A stretch of 64,000 nucleotides of DNA. Origin: Prosopocoilus inquinatus (lineage: Eukaryota; Arthropoda; Insecta; Coleoptera; Lucanidae). Below are positions 50,861-63,500 of this stretch, one piece after another (position 1 is the first letter of the stretch; every line of letters begins with the position of its first letter). The notes under the pieces are model-generated. The model saw only the letters and a list, made by a program, of their open reading frames with translations, was not told the DNA's origin and ran no database searches. The position numbers were made by a program, and so were the translations under genes. The stretch lies in NCBI GenBank assembly GCA_036172665.1, contig JAYKNF010000013.1, forward strand, positions 5,084,001 through 5,148,000, in the 5' to 3' direction.

Positions 50861-53340
50861 TGAGATACAAAGTTTACGGACGCAGCAGAAGCTGGAAATA
50901 GTTTTAAATGAAACAACACGTATTAGCGTTGTTCCTGTGATGTATCTAATCGATCCTTACTCATCTATCATGTTATTTGACGTTTGGATGGACTCCAGTA
51001 AACCTGATGTGAGATACGAAATTTTCGGACGCAGCGGAAGCTGGAAATAGTTTTAAACGAAACAACACGCATTAGCGTTGTTCCTGTGATGTATCTAATC
51101 GATCCTTACCCATCTATCATGTTATTTGTCGTTTCGATGGACTCTAGTAATTCTGATGTGAGATACGAAGTTTTTGGACGCAGCAGGAGCTGGAAATAGT
51201 TTTGAACGAAACAACACGTATTAGCGTTGTTCCTGTGCTGTATCTAATCGATCCTTACTTATCTATCATGTTATTTGACGTTTCGATGGACTCCAGTAAC
51301 TCTGATGTGAGATACGACGTTTTCGGACGCAGCAGAAGCTGGAAATAGTTTTTAACGAAACAACACGCATTAGCGTTGTTCCTGTGATGTATCTAATCTA
51401 TCCTTACTCATCTATCATGTTATTTGGCGTTTCGATGGACTCCAGTAACTTTGATGTGAGATACGAAGTTCTCGGACGCAGCTGAAGCTGGAAATAGTTT
51501 TAAACGAAACAACACGTATTAGCGTTGTTCCTGTGATGTATCTAATCGGTCCTTACTTAGCTACTATGTTATTTGACGTTTCGATGGACTCCAGTAACTC
51601 TAATGTGAGATACGAAATTTTCGGACGCAGCAGCAGCTGGAAATAGTTTTAAACGAAACAACACATATTAGCGTTGTTCCTGTGATGTATCTAATCGATC
51701 CTTACTCATCTATCATGTTATTTGACGTTTGGATGGACTCCAGTAACCCTGATGTGAGATACGAAATTTTCGGACGCAGCGGAAGCTGGAAATAGTTTTA
51801 AACGAAACAACACGCATTAGCGTTGTTCCTGTGATGTATCTAATCGATCCTTACCCATCTATCATGTTATTTGTCGTTTCGATGGACTCTAGTAATTCTG
51901 ATGTGAGATACGAAGTTTTCGGACGCAGCAGGAGCTGGAAATAGTTTTGAACGAAACAACACGTATTAGCGTTGTTCCTGTGATGTATCTAAACGATCCT
52001 TACTTATCTAACATGTTATTTGACGTTTGGATGGACTCCAGTAAGTCTGATGTGAGATACAAAGTTTTTGGACGCAGCAGGAGCTGGAAATAGTTTTAAA
52101 CGAAACAACACGTATTAGCGTTGTTCCTGTGCTGTATCTAATCGATCCTTACTTATCTATCATGTTATTTGACGTTTCGATGGACTCCAGTAATTCTGAT
52201 GTGAGATACGACGTTTTCGGACGCAGCAGAAGCTGGAAATAGTTTTTAACGAAACAACACGCATTAGCGTTGTTCCTGTGATGTATCTAATCGATCCTTA
52301 CTCATCTATCATGTTATTTGGCGTTTCGATGGACTCCAGTAACTTTGATGTGAGATACGAAGTTCTCGGACGCAGCTGAAGCTGGAAATAGTTTTAAACG
52401 AAACAACACGTATTAGCGTTGTTCCTGTGATGTATCTAATCGGTCCTTACTTAGCTACTATGTTATTTGACGTTTCGATGGACTCCAGTAACTCTAATGT
52501 GAGATACGAAATTTTCGGACGCAGCAGCAGCTGGAAATAGTTTTAAACGAAACAACACATATTAGCGTTGTTCCTGTGATGTATCTAATCGATCCTTACT
52601 CATCTATCATGTTATTTGACGTTTGGATGGACTCCAGTAACCCTGATGTGAGATACGAAATTTTCGGACGCAGCGGAAGCTGGAAATAGTTTTAAACGAA
52701 ACAACACGCATTAGCGTTGTTCCTGTGATGTATCTAATCGATCCTTACCCATCTATCATGTTATTTGTCGTTTCGATGGACTCTAGTAATTCTGATGTGA
52801 GATACGAAGTTTTTGGACGCAGCAGGAGCTGGAAATAGTTTTGAACGAAACAACACGTATTAGCGTTGTTCCTGTGATGTATCTAAACGATCCTTACTTA
52901 TCTAACATGTTATTTGACGTTTGGATGGACTCCAGTAAGTCTGATGTGAGATACAAAGTTTTTGGACGCAGCAGGAGCTGGAAATAGTTTTAAACGAAAC
53001 AACACGTATTAGCGTTGTTCCTGTGCTGTATCTAATCGATCCTTACTTATCTATCATGTTATTTGACGTTTCGATGGACTCCAGTAATTCTGATGTGAGA
53101 TACGACGTTTTCGGACGCAGCAGAAGCTGGAAATAGTTTTTAACGAAACAACACGCATTAGCGTTGTTCCTGTGATGTATCTAATCGATCCTTACTCATC
53201 TATCATGTTATTTGGCGTTTCGATGGACTCCAGTAACTTTGATGTGAGATACGAAGTTCTCGGACGCAGCTGAAGCTGGAAATAGTTTTAAACGAAACAA
53301 CACGTATTAGCGTTGTTCCTGTGATGTATCTAATCGGTCC

Positions 53341-53353
53341 TTACTTAGCTATG
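53341..53353 (+). other. 3-bp deletion in TTAGCTACTATG segment
   Basis: TTACTTAGCTATG replaces TTACTTAGCTACTATG. The lost triplet is one of two overlapping CTA/ACT copies. The same monomer switches from GACGTTTCG to GACGTTTGG just downstream, so deletion and exchange may have happened together. Confidence 0.94.
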
Positions 53354-54231
53354 TTATTTGACGTTTGGATGGACTCCAGTAACTCTAATGTGAGATACGA
53401 AATTTTCGGACGCAGCAGCAGCTGGAAATAGTTTTAAACGAAACAACACATATTAGCGTTGTTCCTGTGATGTATCTAATCGATCCTTACTCATCTATCA
53501 TGTTATTTGACGTTTGGATGGACTCCAGTAACCCTGATGTGAGATACGAAATTTTCGGACGCAGCGGAAGCTGGAAATAGTTTTAAACGAAACAACACGC
53601 ATTAGCGTTGTTCCTGTGATGTATCTAATCGATCCTTACCCATCTATCATGTTATTTGTCGTTTCGATGGACTCTAGTAATTCTGATGTGAGATACGAAG
53701 TTTTTGGACGCAGCAGGAGCTGGAAATAGTTTTGAACGAAACAACACGTATTAGCGTTGTTCCTGTGATGTATCTAAACGATCCTTACTTATCTAACATG
53801 TTATTTGACGTTTGGATGGACTCCAGTAAGTCTGATGTGAGATACAAAGTTTTTGGACGCAGCAGGAGCTGGAAATAGTTTTAAACGAAACAACACGTAT
53901 TAGCGTTGTTCCTGTGCTGTATCTAATCGATCCTTACTTATCTATCATGTTATTTGACGTTTCGATGGACTCCAGTAATTCTGATGTGAGATACGACGTT
54001 TTCGGACGCAGCAGAAGCTGGAAATAGTTTTTAACGAAACAACACGCATTAGCGTTGTTCCTGTGATGTATCTAATCGATCCTTACTCATCTATCATGTT
54101 ATTTGGCGTTTCGATGGACTCCAGTAACTTTGATGTGAGATACGAAGTTCTCGGACGCAGCTGAAGCTGGAAATAGTTTTAAACGAAACAACACGTATTA
54201 GCGTTGTTCCTGTGATGTATCTAATCGGTCC

Positions 54232-54244
54232 TTACTTAGCTATG
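54232..54244 (+). other. 3-bp deletion, second copy
   Basis: Same allele as at 53341, 891 bp downstream, carried along with the 6-monomer unit. After it the order leaves the 6-monomer pattern. Confidence 0.94.
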
Positions 54245-55602
54245 TTATTTGACGTTTGGATGGACTCCAGTAAGTCTGATGTGAGATACAAAGTTTTTGG
54301 ACGCAGCAGGAGCTGGAAATAGTTTTGAACGAAACAACACGTATTAGCGTTGTTCCTGTGATGTATCTAAACGATCCTTACTTATCTAACATGTTATTTG
54401 ACGTTTGGATGGACTCCAGTAAGTCTGATGTGAGATACAAAGTTTTTGGACGCAGCAGGAGCTGGAAATAGTTTTAAACGAAACAACACGTATTAGCGTT
54501 GTTCCTGTGCTGTATCTAATCGATCCTTACTTATCTATCATGTTATTTGACGTTTCGATGGACTCCAGTAACTCTGATGTGAGATACGACGTTTTCGGAC
54601 GCAGCAGAAGCTGGAAATAGTTTTTAACGAAACAACACGCATTAGCGTTGTTCCTGTGATGTATCTAATCGATCCTTACTCATCTATCATGTTATTTGAC
54701 GTTTGGACGGACTCCAGTATCTCTGATGTGAGATACAAAGTTCTCGGACGCAGCAGAAGCTGGAAATAGTTTTGAACGAAGCAACACGTATTAGCGTTGT
54801 TCCTGTGATGTATCTAAACGATCCTTACTTATCTAACATATTATATGACGTTTGGATGGACTCCAGTAAGTCTGATGTGAGATACAAAGTTTTTGGACGC
54901 AGCAGCAGCTGGAAATAGTTTTAAACGAACCAACACGTATTAGCGTTGTTCCTGTGCTGTATCTAATCGATCCTTACTTATCTATCATGTTATTTGACGT
55001 TTCGATGGACTCCAGTAACTCTGATGTGAGATACGACGTTTTCGGACGCAGCAGAAGCTGGAAATAGTTTTAAACGAAACAACACATATTAGCGTTGTTC
55101 CTGTGATGTATCTAATCGATCCTTACTCATCTATCATGTTATTTGACGTTTGGACGGACTCCAGTAACTCTGATGTGAGATACAAAGTTCTCGGACACAG
55201 CAGAAGCTGGAAATAGTTTTGAACGAAACAACACGTATTAGCGTTGTTCCTGTGATGTATCTAAACGATCCTTACTTATCTAACATGTTATTTGACGTTT
55301 GGATGGACTCCAGTAACTCTAATGTGAGATACGAAATTTTCGGACGCAGCAGCAGCTGGAAATAGTTTTAAACGAAACAACACATATTAGCGTTGTTCCT
55401 GTGATGTATCTAATCGATCCTTACTCATCTATCATGTTATTTGACGTTTGGACGGACTCCAGTAACTCTGATGTGAGATACAAAGTTCTCGGACGCAGCA
55501 GAAGCTGGAAATAGTTTGTAACGAAACAACACGCATTAGCGTTGTTCCTGTGATGTATCTAATCGATCCTTACTCATCTATCATGTTATTTGGCGTTTCG
55601 AT

Positions 55603-55613
55603 GGACTCTGATG
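55603..55613 (+). other. 9-bp deletion monomer 10
   Basis: The only deletion monomer followed by CAAAGTTCTCGG instead of a TTTACGG ending, so it is an exchange or conversion product downstream of the deletion. Its start also has an unusual TTTGTAACG. Confidence 0.94.
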
Positions 55614-57232
55614 TGAGATACAAAGTTCTCGGACGCAGCAGAAACTGGAAATAGTTTTTAACGAAACAACACATATTAGCGTTGTTCCTGTGATGTATCT
55701 AATCGATCCTTACTTATCTATCATGTTATTTGACGTTTGGATCGACTCCAGTAACTCTGATGTGATATACGAAGTTCTCGGACGCAGCAGAAGCTGGAAA
55801 TAGTTTTAAACGAAACAGCACCCATTAGCGTTGTTCCTGTGATGTATCTAATCGATCATTACTCACCTATCATGTTATTTGGCGTTTCGATGGACTCCAG
55901 TAACTCTGATGTGAGATACAAAGTTTACGGACGCAGCAGAAGCTGGAAATAGTTTTAAATGAAACAACACGTATTAGCGTTGTTCCTGTGATGTATCTAA
56001 TCGATCCTTACTCATCTATCATGTTATTTGACGTTTGGATGGACTCCAGTAACCCTGATGTGAGATACGAAATTTTCGGACGCAGCGGAAGCTGGAAATA
56101 GTTTTAAACGAAACAACACGCATTAGCGTTGTTCCAGTGATGTATCTAATCGATCCTTACTCATCTATCATGTTATTTGTCGTTTCGATGGACTCTAGTA
56201 ATTCTGATGTGAGATACGAAGTTTTTGGACGCAGCAGGAGCTGGAAATAGTTTTGAACGAAACAACACATATTAGCGTTGTTCCTGTGATGTATCTAAAC
56301 GATCCTTACTTATCTAACATGTTATTTGACGTTTGGATGGACTCCAGTAAATCTGATGCGAGATACAAAGTTTTTGGACGCAGCAGGAGCTGGAAATAGT
56401 TTTAAACGAAACAACACGTATTAGCGTTGTTCCTGTGCTGTATCTAATCGATCCTTACTTATCTATCATGTTATTTGACGTTTCGATGGACTCCAGTAAC
56501 TCTGATGTGAGATACGACGTTTTCGGATGCAGCAGAAGCTGGAAATAGTTTTTAACGAAACAACACATATTAGCGTTGTTCCTGTGATGTATCTAATCGG
56601 TCCTTACTTATCTATCATGTTATTTGACGTTTGTATCGACTCCAGAAACTCTGATGTGATATACGAAGTTCTCGGACGCAGCAGAAGCTGGAAATAGTTT
56701 TAAACGAAACAACACGCATTAGCGTTGTTCCTGTGATGTATCTAATCGATCCTTACTCATCTATCATGTTATTTGGCGTTTCGATGGACTCCAGTAACTT
56801 TGATGTGAGATACGAAGTTCTCGGACGCAGCAGCAGCTGGAAATAGTTTTAAACGAAACAACACATATTAGCGTTGTTCCTGTGATGTATCTAATCGATC
56901 CTTACTCAGTTCTCATGTTATTTGACGTTTGGACGGACTCCAGTAACTCTGATGTGAGATACAAAGTTCTCGGACGCAGCAGAAGCTGGAAATAGTTTTG
57001 AACGAACCAACACGCATTAGCGTTGTTCCTGTGATGTATCTAAACGATCCTTACTTATCTAACATGTTATTTGACGTTTCGATGGACTCCAGTAACTCTG
57101 ATGTGAGATACGACGCTTTCGGACGCAGCAGAAGCTGGAAATAGTTTTTAACGAAACAACACGCATTAGCGTTGTTCCTGTGATGTATCTAATCGATCCT
57201 TACTCATCTATCATGTTATTTGGCGTTTCGAT

Positions 57233-57243
57233 GGACTCTGATG
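57233..57243 (+). other. 9-bp deletion monomer 11
   Basis: Followed by GGACGCACCAG, a marker shared with the deletion monomers at 20671, 23642, 33151, 40740 and 60502. Confidence 0.95.
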
Positions 57244-60200
57244 TGAGATACAAAGTTTACGGACGCACCAGAAGCTGGAAATAGTTTTAAATGAAACAAC
57301 ACGTATTAGCGTTGTTCCTGTGATGTATCTAATCGATCCTTACTCATCTATCATGTTATTTGACGTTTGGATGGACTCCAGTAACCCTGATGTGAGATAC
57401 GAAATTTTCGGACGCAGCGGAAGCTGGAAATAGTTTTAGACGAAACAACACGCATTAGCGTTGTTCCTGTGATGTATCTAATCGATCCTTACCCATCTAT
57501 CATGTTATTTGTCGTTTCGATGGACTCTAGTAATTCTGATGTGAGATACGAAGTTTTTGGACGCAGCGGGAGCTGGAAATAGTTTTGAACGAAACAACAC
57601 GTATTAGCGTTGTTCCTGTGATGTATCTAAACGATCCTTACTTATCTAACATGTTATTTGACGTTTGGATGGACTCCAGTAAGTCTGATGTGAGATACAA
57701 AGTTTTTGGACGCAGCAGGAGCTGGAAATAGTTTTAAACGAAACAACACGTATTAGCGTTGTTCCTGTGCTGTATCTAATCGATCCTTACTTATCTATCA
57801 TGTTATTTGACGTTTCGATGGACTCCAGTAACTTTGATGTGAGATACGAAGTTCTCGGACGCAGCTGAAGCTGGAAATAGTTTTAAACGAAACAACACGT
57901 ATTAGCGTTGTTCCTGTGATGTATCTAATCGGTCCTTACTTAGCTACTATGTTATTTGACGTTTCGATGGACTCCAGTAACTCTAATGTGAGATACGAAA
58001 TTTTCGGACGCAGCAGCAGCTGGAAATTGTTTTAAACGAAACAACACATATTAGCGTTGTTCCTGTGATGTATCTAATCGATCCTTACTCATCTATCATG
58101 TTATTTGACGTTTGGACGGACTCCAGTAACTCTGATGTGAGATACAAAGTTCTCGGACGCAGCAGAAGCTGGAAATAGTTTTGAACGAAGCAACACGTAT
58201 TAGCGTTGTTCCTGTGATGTATCTAAACGATCCTTACTTATCTAACATATTATATGACGTTTGGATGGACTCCAGTAAGTCTGATGTGAGATACAAAGTT
58301 TTTGGACGCAGCAGCAGCTGGAAATAGTTTTAAACGAAACAACACGTATTAGCGTTGTTCCTGTGCTGTATCTAATCGATCCTTACTTATCTATCATGTT
58401 ATTTGACGTTTCGATGGACTCCAGTAACTCTGATGTGAGATACGACGTTTTCGGACGCAGCAGAAGCTGGAAATAGTTTTAAACGAAACAACACATATTA
58501 GCGTTGTTCCTGTGATGTATCTAATCGATCCTTACTCATCTATCATGTTATTTGACGTTTGGACGGACTCCAGTAACTCTGATGTGAGATACAAAGTTCT
58601 CGGACACAGCAGAAGCTGGAAATAGTTTTAAACGAAACAACACGTATTAGCGTTGTTCCTGTGATGTATCTAAACGATCCTTACTTATCTAACATGTTAT
58701 TTGACGTTTGGATGGACTCCAGTAACTCTAATGTGAGATACGAAATTTTCGGACGCAGCAGCAGCTGGAAATAGTTTTAAACGAAACAACACATATTAGC
58801 GTTGTTCCTGTGATGTATCTAATCGATCCTTACTCATCTATCATGTTATTTGACGTTTGGACGGACTCCAGTAACTCTGATGTGAGATACAAAGTTCTCG
58901 GACGCAGCAGAAGCTGGAAATAGTTTTGAACGAAACAGCACGCATTAGCGTTGTTCCTGTGATGTATCTAATCGATCCTTACTCACCTATCATGTTATTT
59001 GGCGTTTCGATGGACTCCAGTAACTCTGATGTGAGATACAAAGTTTACGGACGCAGCAGAAGCTGGAAATAGTTTTAAATGAAACAACACGTATTAGCGT
59101 TGTTCCTGTGATGTATCTAATCGATCCTTACTCATCTATCATGTTATTTGACGTTTGGATGGACTCCAGTAACCCTGATGTGAGATACGAAATTTTCGGA
59201 CGCAGCGGAAGCTGGAAATAGTTTTAAACGAAACAACACGCATTAGCGTTGTTCCAGTGATGTATCTAATCGATCCTTACTCATCTATCATGTTATTTGT
59301 CGTTTCGATGGACTCTAGTAATTCTGATGTGAGATACGAAGTTTTTGGACGCAGCAGGAGCTGGAAATAGTTTTGAACGAAACAACACATATTAGCGTTG
59401 TTCCTGTGATGTATCTAAACGATCCTTACTTATCTAACATGTTATTTGACGTTTGGATGGACTCCAGTAAATCTGATGCGAGATACAAAGTTTTTGGACG
59501 CAGCAGGGGCTGGAAATAGTTTTAAACGAAACATCACGTATTAGCGTTGTTCCTGTGCTGTATCTAATCGATCCTTACTTATCTATCATGTTATTTGACG
59601 TTTCGATGGACTCCAGTAACTCTGATGTGAGATACGACGTTTTCGGATGCAGCAGAAGCTGGAAATAGTTTTTAACGAAACAACACATATTAGCGTTGTT
59701 CCTGTGATGTATCTAATCGGTCCTTACTTATCTATCATGTTATTTGACGTTTGTATCGACTCCAGTAACTCTGATGTGATATACGAAGTTCTCGGACGCA
59801 GCAGAAGCTGGAAATAGTTCTAAACGAAACAACACGCATTAGCGTTGTTCCTGTGATGTATCTAATCGATCCTTACTCATCTATCATGTTATTTGGCGTT
59901 TCGATGGACTCCAGTAACTTTGATGTGAGATACGAAGTTCTCGGACGCAGCTGAAGCTGGAAATAGTTTTAAACGAAACAACACGTATTAGCGTTGTTCC
60001 TGTGATGTGTCTAATCGATCCTTACTTAGCTACTATGTTATTTGACGTTTCGATGGACTCCAGTAACTCTAATGTGAGATACGAAATTTTCGGACGCAGC
60101 AGCAGCTGGAAATAGTTTTAAACGAAACAACACATATTAGCGTTGTTCCTGTGATGTATCTAATCGATCCTTACTCAGTTCTCATGTTATTTGACGTTTG

Positions 60201-60501
60201 GACGGACTCCAGTAACTCTGATGTGAGATACAAAGTTCTCGGACGCAGCAGAAGCTGGAAATAGTTTTGAACGAACCAACACGCATTAGCGTTGTTCCTG
60301 TGATGTATCTAAACGATCCTTACTTATCTAACATGTTATTTGACGTTTCGATGGACTCCAGTAACTCTGATGTTAGATACGACGCTTTCGGACGCAGCAG
60401 AAGCTGGAAATAGTTTTTAACGAAACAACACGCATTAGCGTTGTTCCTGTGATGTATCTAATCGATCCTTACTCATCTATCATGTTATTTGGCGTTTCGA
60501 T

Positions 60502-60512
60502 GGACTCTGATG
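60502..60512 (+). other. 9-bp deletion monomer 12
   Basis: Rightmost example, also followed by GGACGCACCAG. It accounts for the minus 9 in the 3567-bp landmark spacing. Confidence 0.95.
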
Positions 60513-63500
60513 TGAGATACAAAGTTTACGGACGCACCAGAAGCTGGAAATAGTTTTAAATGAAACAACACGTATTAGCGTTGTTCCTGTGATGTATCTA
60601 ATCGATCCTTACTCATCTATCATGTTATTTGACGTTTGGATGGACTCCAGTAACCCTGATGTGAGATACGAAATTTTCGGACGCAGCGGAAGCTGGAAAT
60701 AGTTTTAAACGAAACAACACGCATTAGCGTTGTTCCTGTGATGTATCTAATCGATCCTTACCCATCTATCATGTTATTTGTCGTTTCGATGGACTCTAGT
60801 AATTCTGATGTGAGATACGATGTTTTTGGACGCAGCAGGAGCTGAAAATAGTTTTGAACGAAGCAACACGTATTAGCGTTGTTCCTGTGATGTATCTAAA
60901 CGATCCTTACTTATCTAACATGTTATTTGACGTTTGGATGGACTCCAGTAAGTCTGATGTGAGATACAAAGTTTTTGGACGCAGCAGGAGCTGGAAATAG
61001 TTTTAAACGAAACAACACGTATTAGCGTTGTTCCTGTGCTGTATCTAATCGATCCTTACTTATCTATCATGTTATTTGACGTTTCGATGGACTCCAGTAA
61101 CTCTGATGTGAGATACGACGTTTTCGGACGCAGCAGAAGCTGGAAATAGTTTTTAACGAAACAACACGCATTAGCGTTGTTCCTGTGATGTATCTAATCG
61201 ATCCTTACTCATCTATCATGTTATTTGGCGTTTCGATGGACTCCAGTAACTTTGATGTGAGATACGAAGTTCTCGGACGCAGCTGAAGCTGGAAATAGTT
61301 TTAAACGAAACAACACGTATTAGCGTTGTTCCTGTGATGTATCTAATCGGTCCTTACTTAGCTACTATGTTATTTGACGTTTCGATGGACTCCAGTAACT
61401 CTAATGTGAGATACGAAATTTTCGGACGCAGCAGCAGCTGGAAATAGTTTTAAACGAAACAACACATATTAGCGTTGTTCCTGTGATGTATCTAATCGAT
61501 CCTTACTCATCTATCATGTTATTTGACGTTTGGACGGACTCCAGTAACTCTGATGTGAGATACAAAGTTCTCGGACGCAGCAGAAGCTGGAAATAGTTTT
61601 GAACGAAGCAACACGTATTAGCGTTGTTCCTGTGATGTATCTAAACGATCCTTGCTTATCTAACATATTATATGACGTTTGGATGGACTCCAGTAAGTCT
61701 GATGTGAGATACAAAGTTTTTGGACGCAGCAGCAGCTGGAAATAGTTTTAAACGAAACAACACGTATTAGCGTTTTTCCTGTGCTGTATCTAATCGATCC
61801 TTACTTATCTATCATGTTATTTGAAGTTTCGATGGACTCCAGTAACTCTGATGTGAGATACGACGTTTTCGGACGCAGCAGAAGCTGGAAATAGTTTTAA
61901 ACGAAACAACACATATTAGCGTTGTTCCTGTGATGTATCTAATCGATCCTTACTCATCTATCATGTTATTTGACGTTTGGACGGACTCCAGTAACTCTGA
62001 TGTGAGATACAAAGTTCTCGGTCGCAGCAGAAGCTGGAAATAGTTTTGAACGAAACAACACGTATTAGCGTTGTTCCTGTGATGTATCTAAACGATCCTT
62101 ACTTATCTAACATATTATATGACGTTTGGATGGACTCCAGTAAGTCTGATGTGAGATACAAAGTTTTTGGACGCAGCAGCTGCTGGAAATAGTTTTAAAC
62201 GAAACAACACGTATTAGCGTTGTTCCTGTGCTGTATCTAATCGATCCTTACTTATCTATCATGTTATTTGACGTTTCGATGGACTCCAGTAACTCTGATG
62301 TGAGATACGACGTTTTCGGACGCAGCAGAAACTGGAAATAGTTTTTAACGAGACAACACATATTAGCGTTGTTCCTCTGATGTATCTAATCGATCCTTAC
62401 TTATCTATCATGTTACTTGACGTTTGGATCGATTCCAGTAACTCTGATGTGATATACGAAGTTCTCGGACGCAGCAGAAGCTGGAAATAGTTTTAAACGA
62501 AACAGCACGCATTAGCGTTGTTCCTGTGATGTATCTAATCGATCCTTACTCACCTATCATGTTATTTGGCGTTTCGATGGACTCCAGTAACTCTGATGTG
62601 AGATACAAAGTTTACGGACGCAGCAGAAGCTGGAAATAGTTTTAAATGAAACAACACGTATTAGCGTTGTTCCTGTGATGTATCTAATCGATCCTTACTC
62701 ATCTATCATGTTATTTGACGTTTGGATGGACTCCAGTAACCCTGATGTGAGATACGAAATTTTCGGACGCAGCGGAAGCTGGAAATAGTTTTAAACGAAA
62801 CAACACGCATTAGCGTTGTTCCAGTGATGTATCTAATCGATCCTTACTCATCTATCATGTTATTTGTCGTTTCGATGGACTCTAGTAATTCTGATGTGAG
62901 ATACGAAGTTTTTGGACGCAGCAGGAGCTGGAAATAGTTTTGAACGAAACAACACATATTAGCGTTGTTCCTGTGATGTATCTAAACGATCCTTACTTAT
63001 CTAACATGTTATTTGACGTTTGGATGGACTCCAGTAAATCTGATGCGAGATACAAAGTTTTTGGACGCAGCAGGAGCTGGAAATAGTTTTAAACGAAACA
63101 ACACGTATTAGCGTTGTTCCTGTGCTGTATCTAATCGATCCTTACTTATCTATCATGTTATTTGACGTTTCGATGGACTCCAGTAACTCTGATGTGAGAT
63201 ACGACGTTTTCGGATGCAGCAGAAGCTGGAAATAGTTTTTAACGAAACAACACATATTAGCGTTGTTCCTGTGATGTATCTAAACGATCCTTACTTATCT
63301 AACATGTTATTTGGCGTTTCGATGGACTCCAGTAACTTTGATGTGAGATACGAAGTTCTCGGACGCAGCTGAAGCTGGAAATAGTTTTAAACGAAACAAC
63401 ACGTATTAGCGTTGTTCCTGTGATGTATCTAATCGATCCTTACTTAGCTACTATGTTATTTGACGTTTCGATGGACTCCAGTAACTCTAATGTGAGATAC

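Larger units (their letters stand above)
44191..51229 (+). repeat. Satellite mosaic, right-centre
   Basis: About 47 monomers lie here and no gene. Landmarks of the super-block recur singly: AACAGCAC at 47498 (25 monomers after 43782, minus one 9-bp deletion) and CAGTTCTC near 49932. Deletion monomers are at 44903, 50556 and 50850. The region contains the only insertion of the window, at 50607-50611. A pair of nearly identical CTGAAG monomers sits side by side at about 48.5-48.7 kb, an apparent single-monomer duplication. Confidence 0.8.
51230..54300 (+). repeat. 894-bp higher-order repeat block, 6 monomers, about 3 copies
   Basis: The landmark TAACTCTG or TAATTCTG ahead of GATACGACG occurs at 51297, 52191, 53085 and 53976, spaced 894, 894 and 891 bp. 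CCATCTATC at 51855, 52749 and 53640 gives the same periods. Units in monomer register are 51782-52675, 52676-53566 and a partial unit from 53567. The 3-bp shortening is the TTAGCTATG deletion at 53341, repeated at 54232. The six subtypes in order end in CAGGAG, CAGGAG, CAGAAG, CTGAAG, CAGCAG and CGGAAG. The same six-unit string exists once or twice in super-block copies 2 and 3, so this block looks like its local expansion. Confidence 0.92.

Noticed and set aside
61514..61714. Open reading frame of 66 codons on the - strand
   Set aside because: It is opened by one substitution (CTTACTTATC to CTTGCTTATC near 61654) that removes a stop present in the other monomers. No coding signal, start context or conserved frame supports it.
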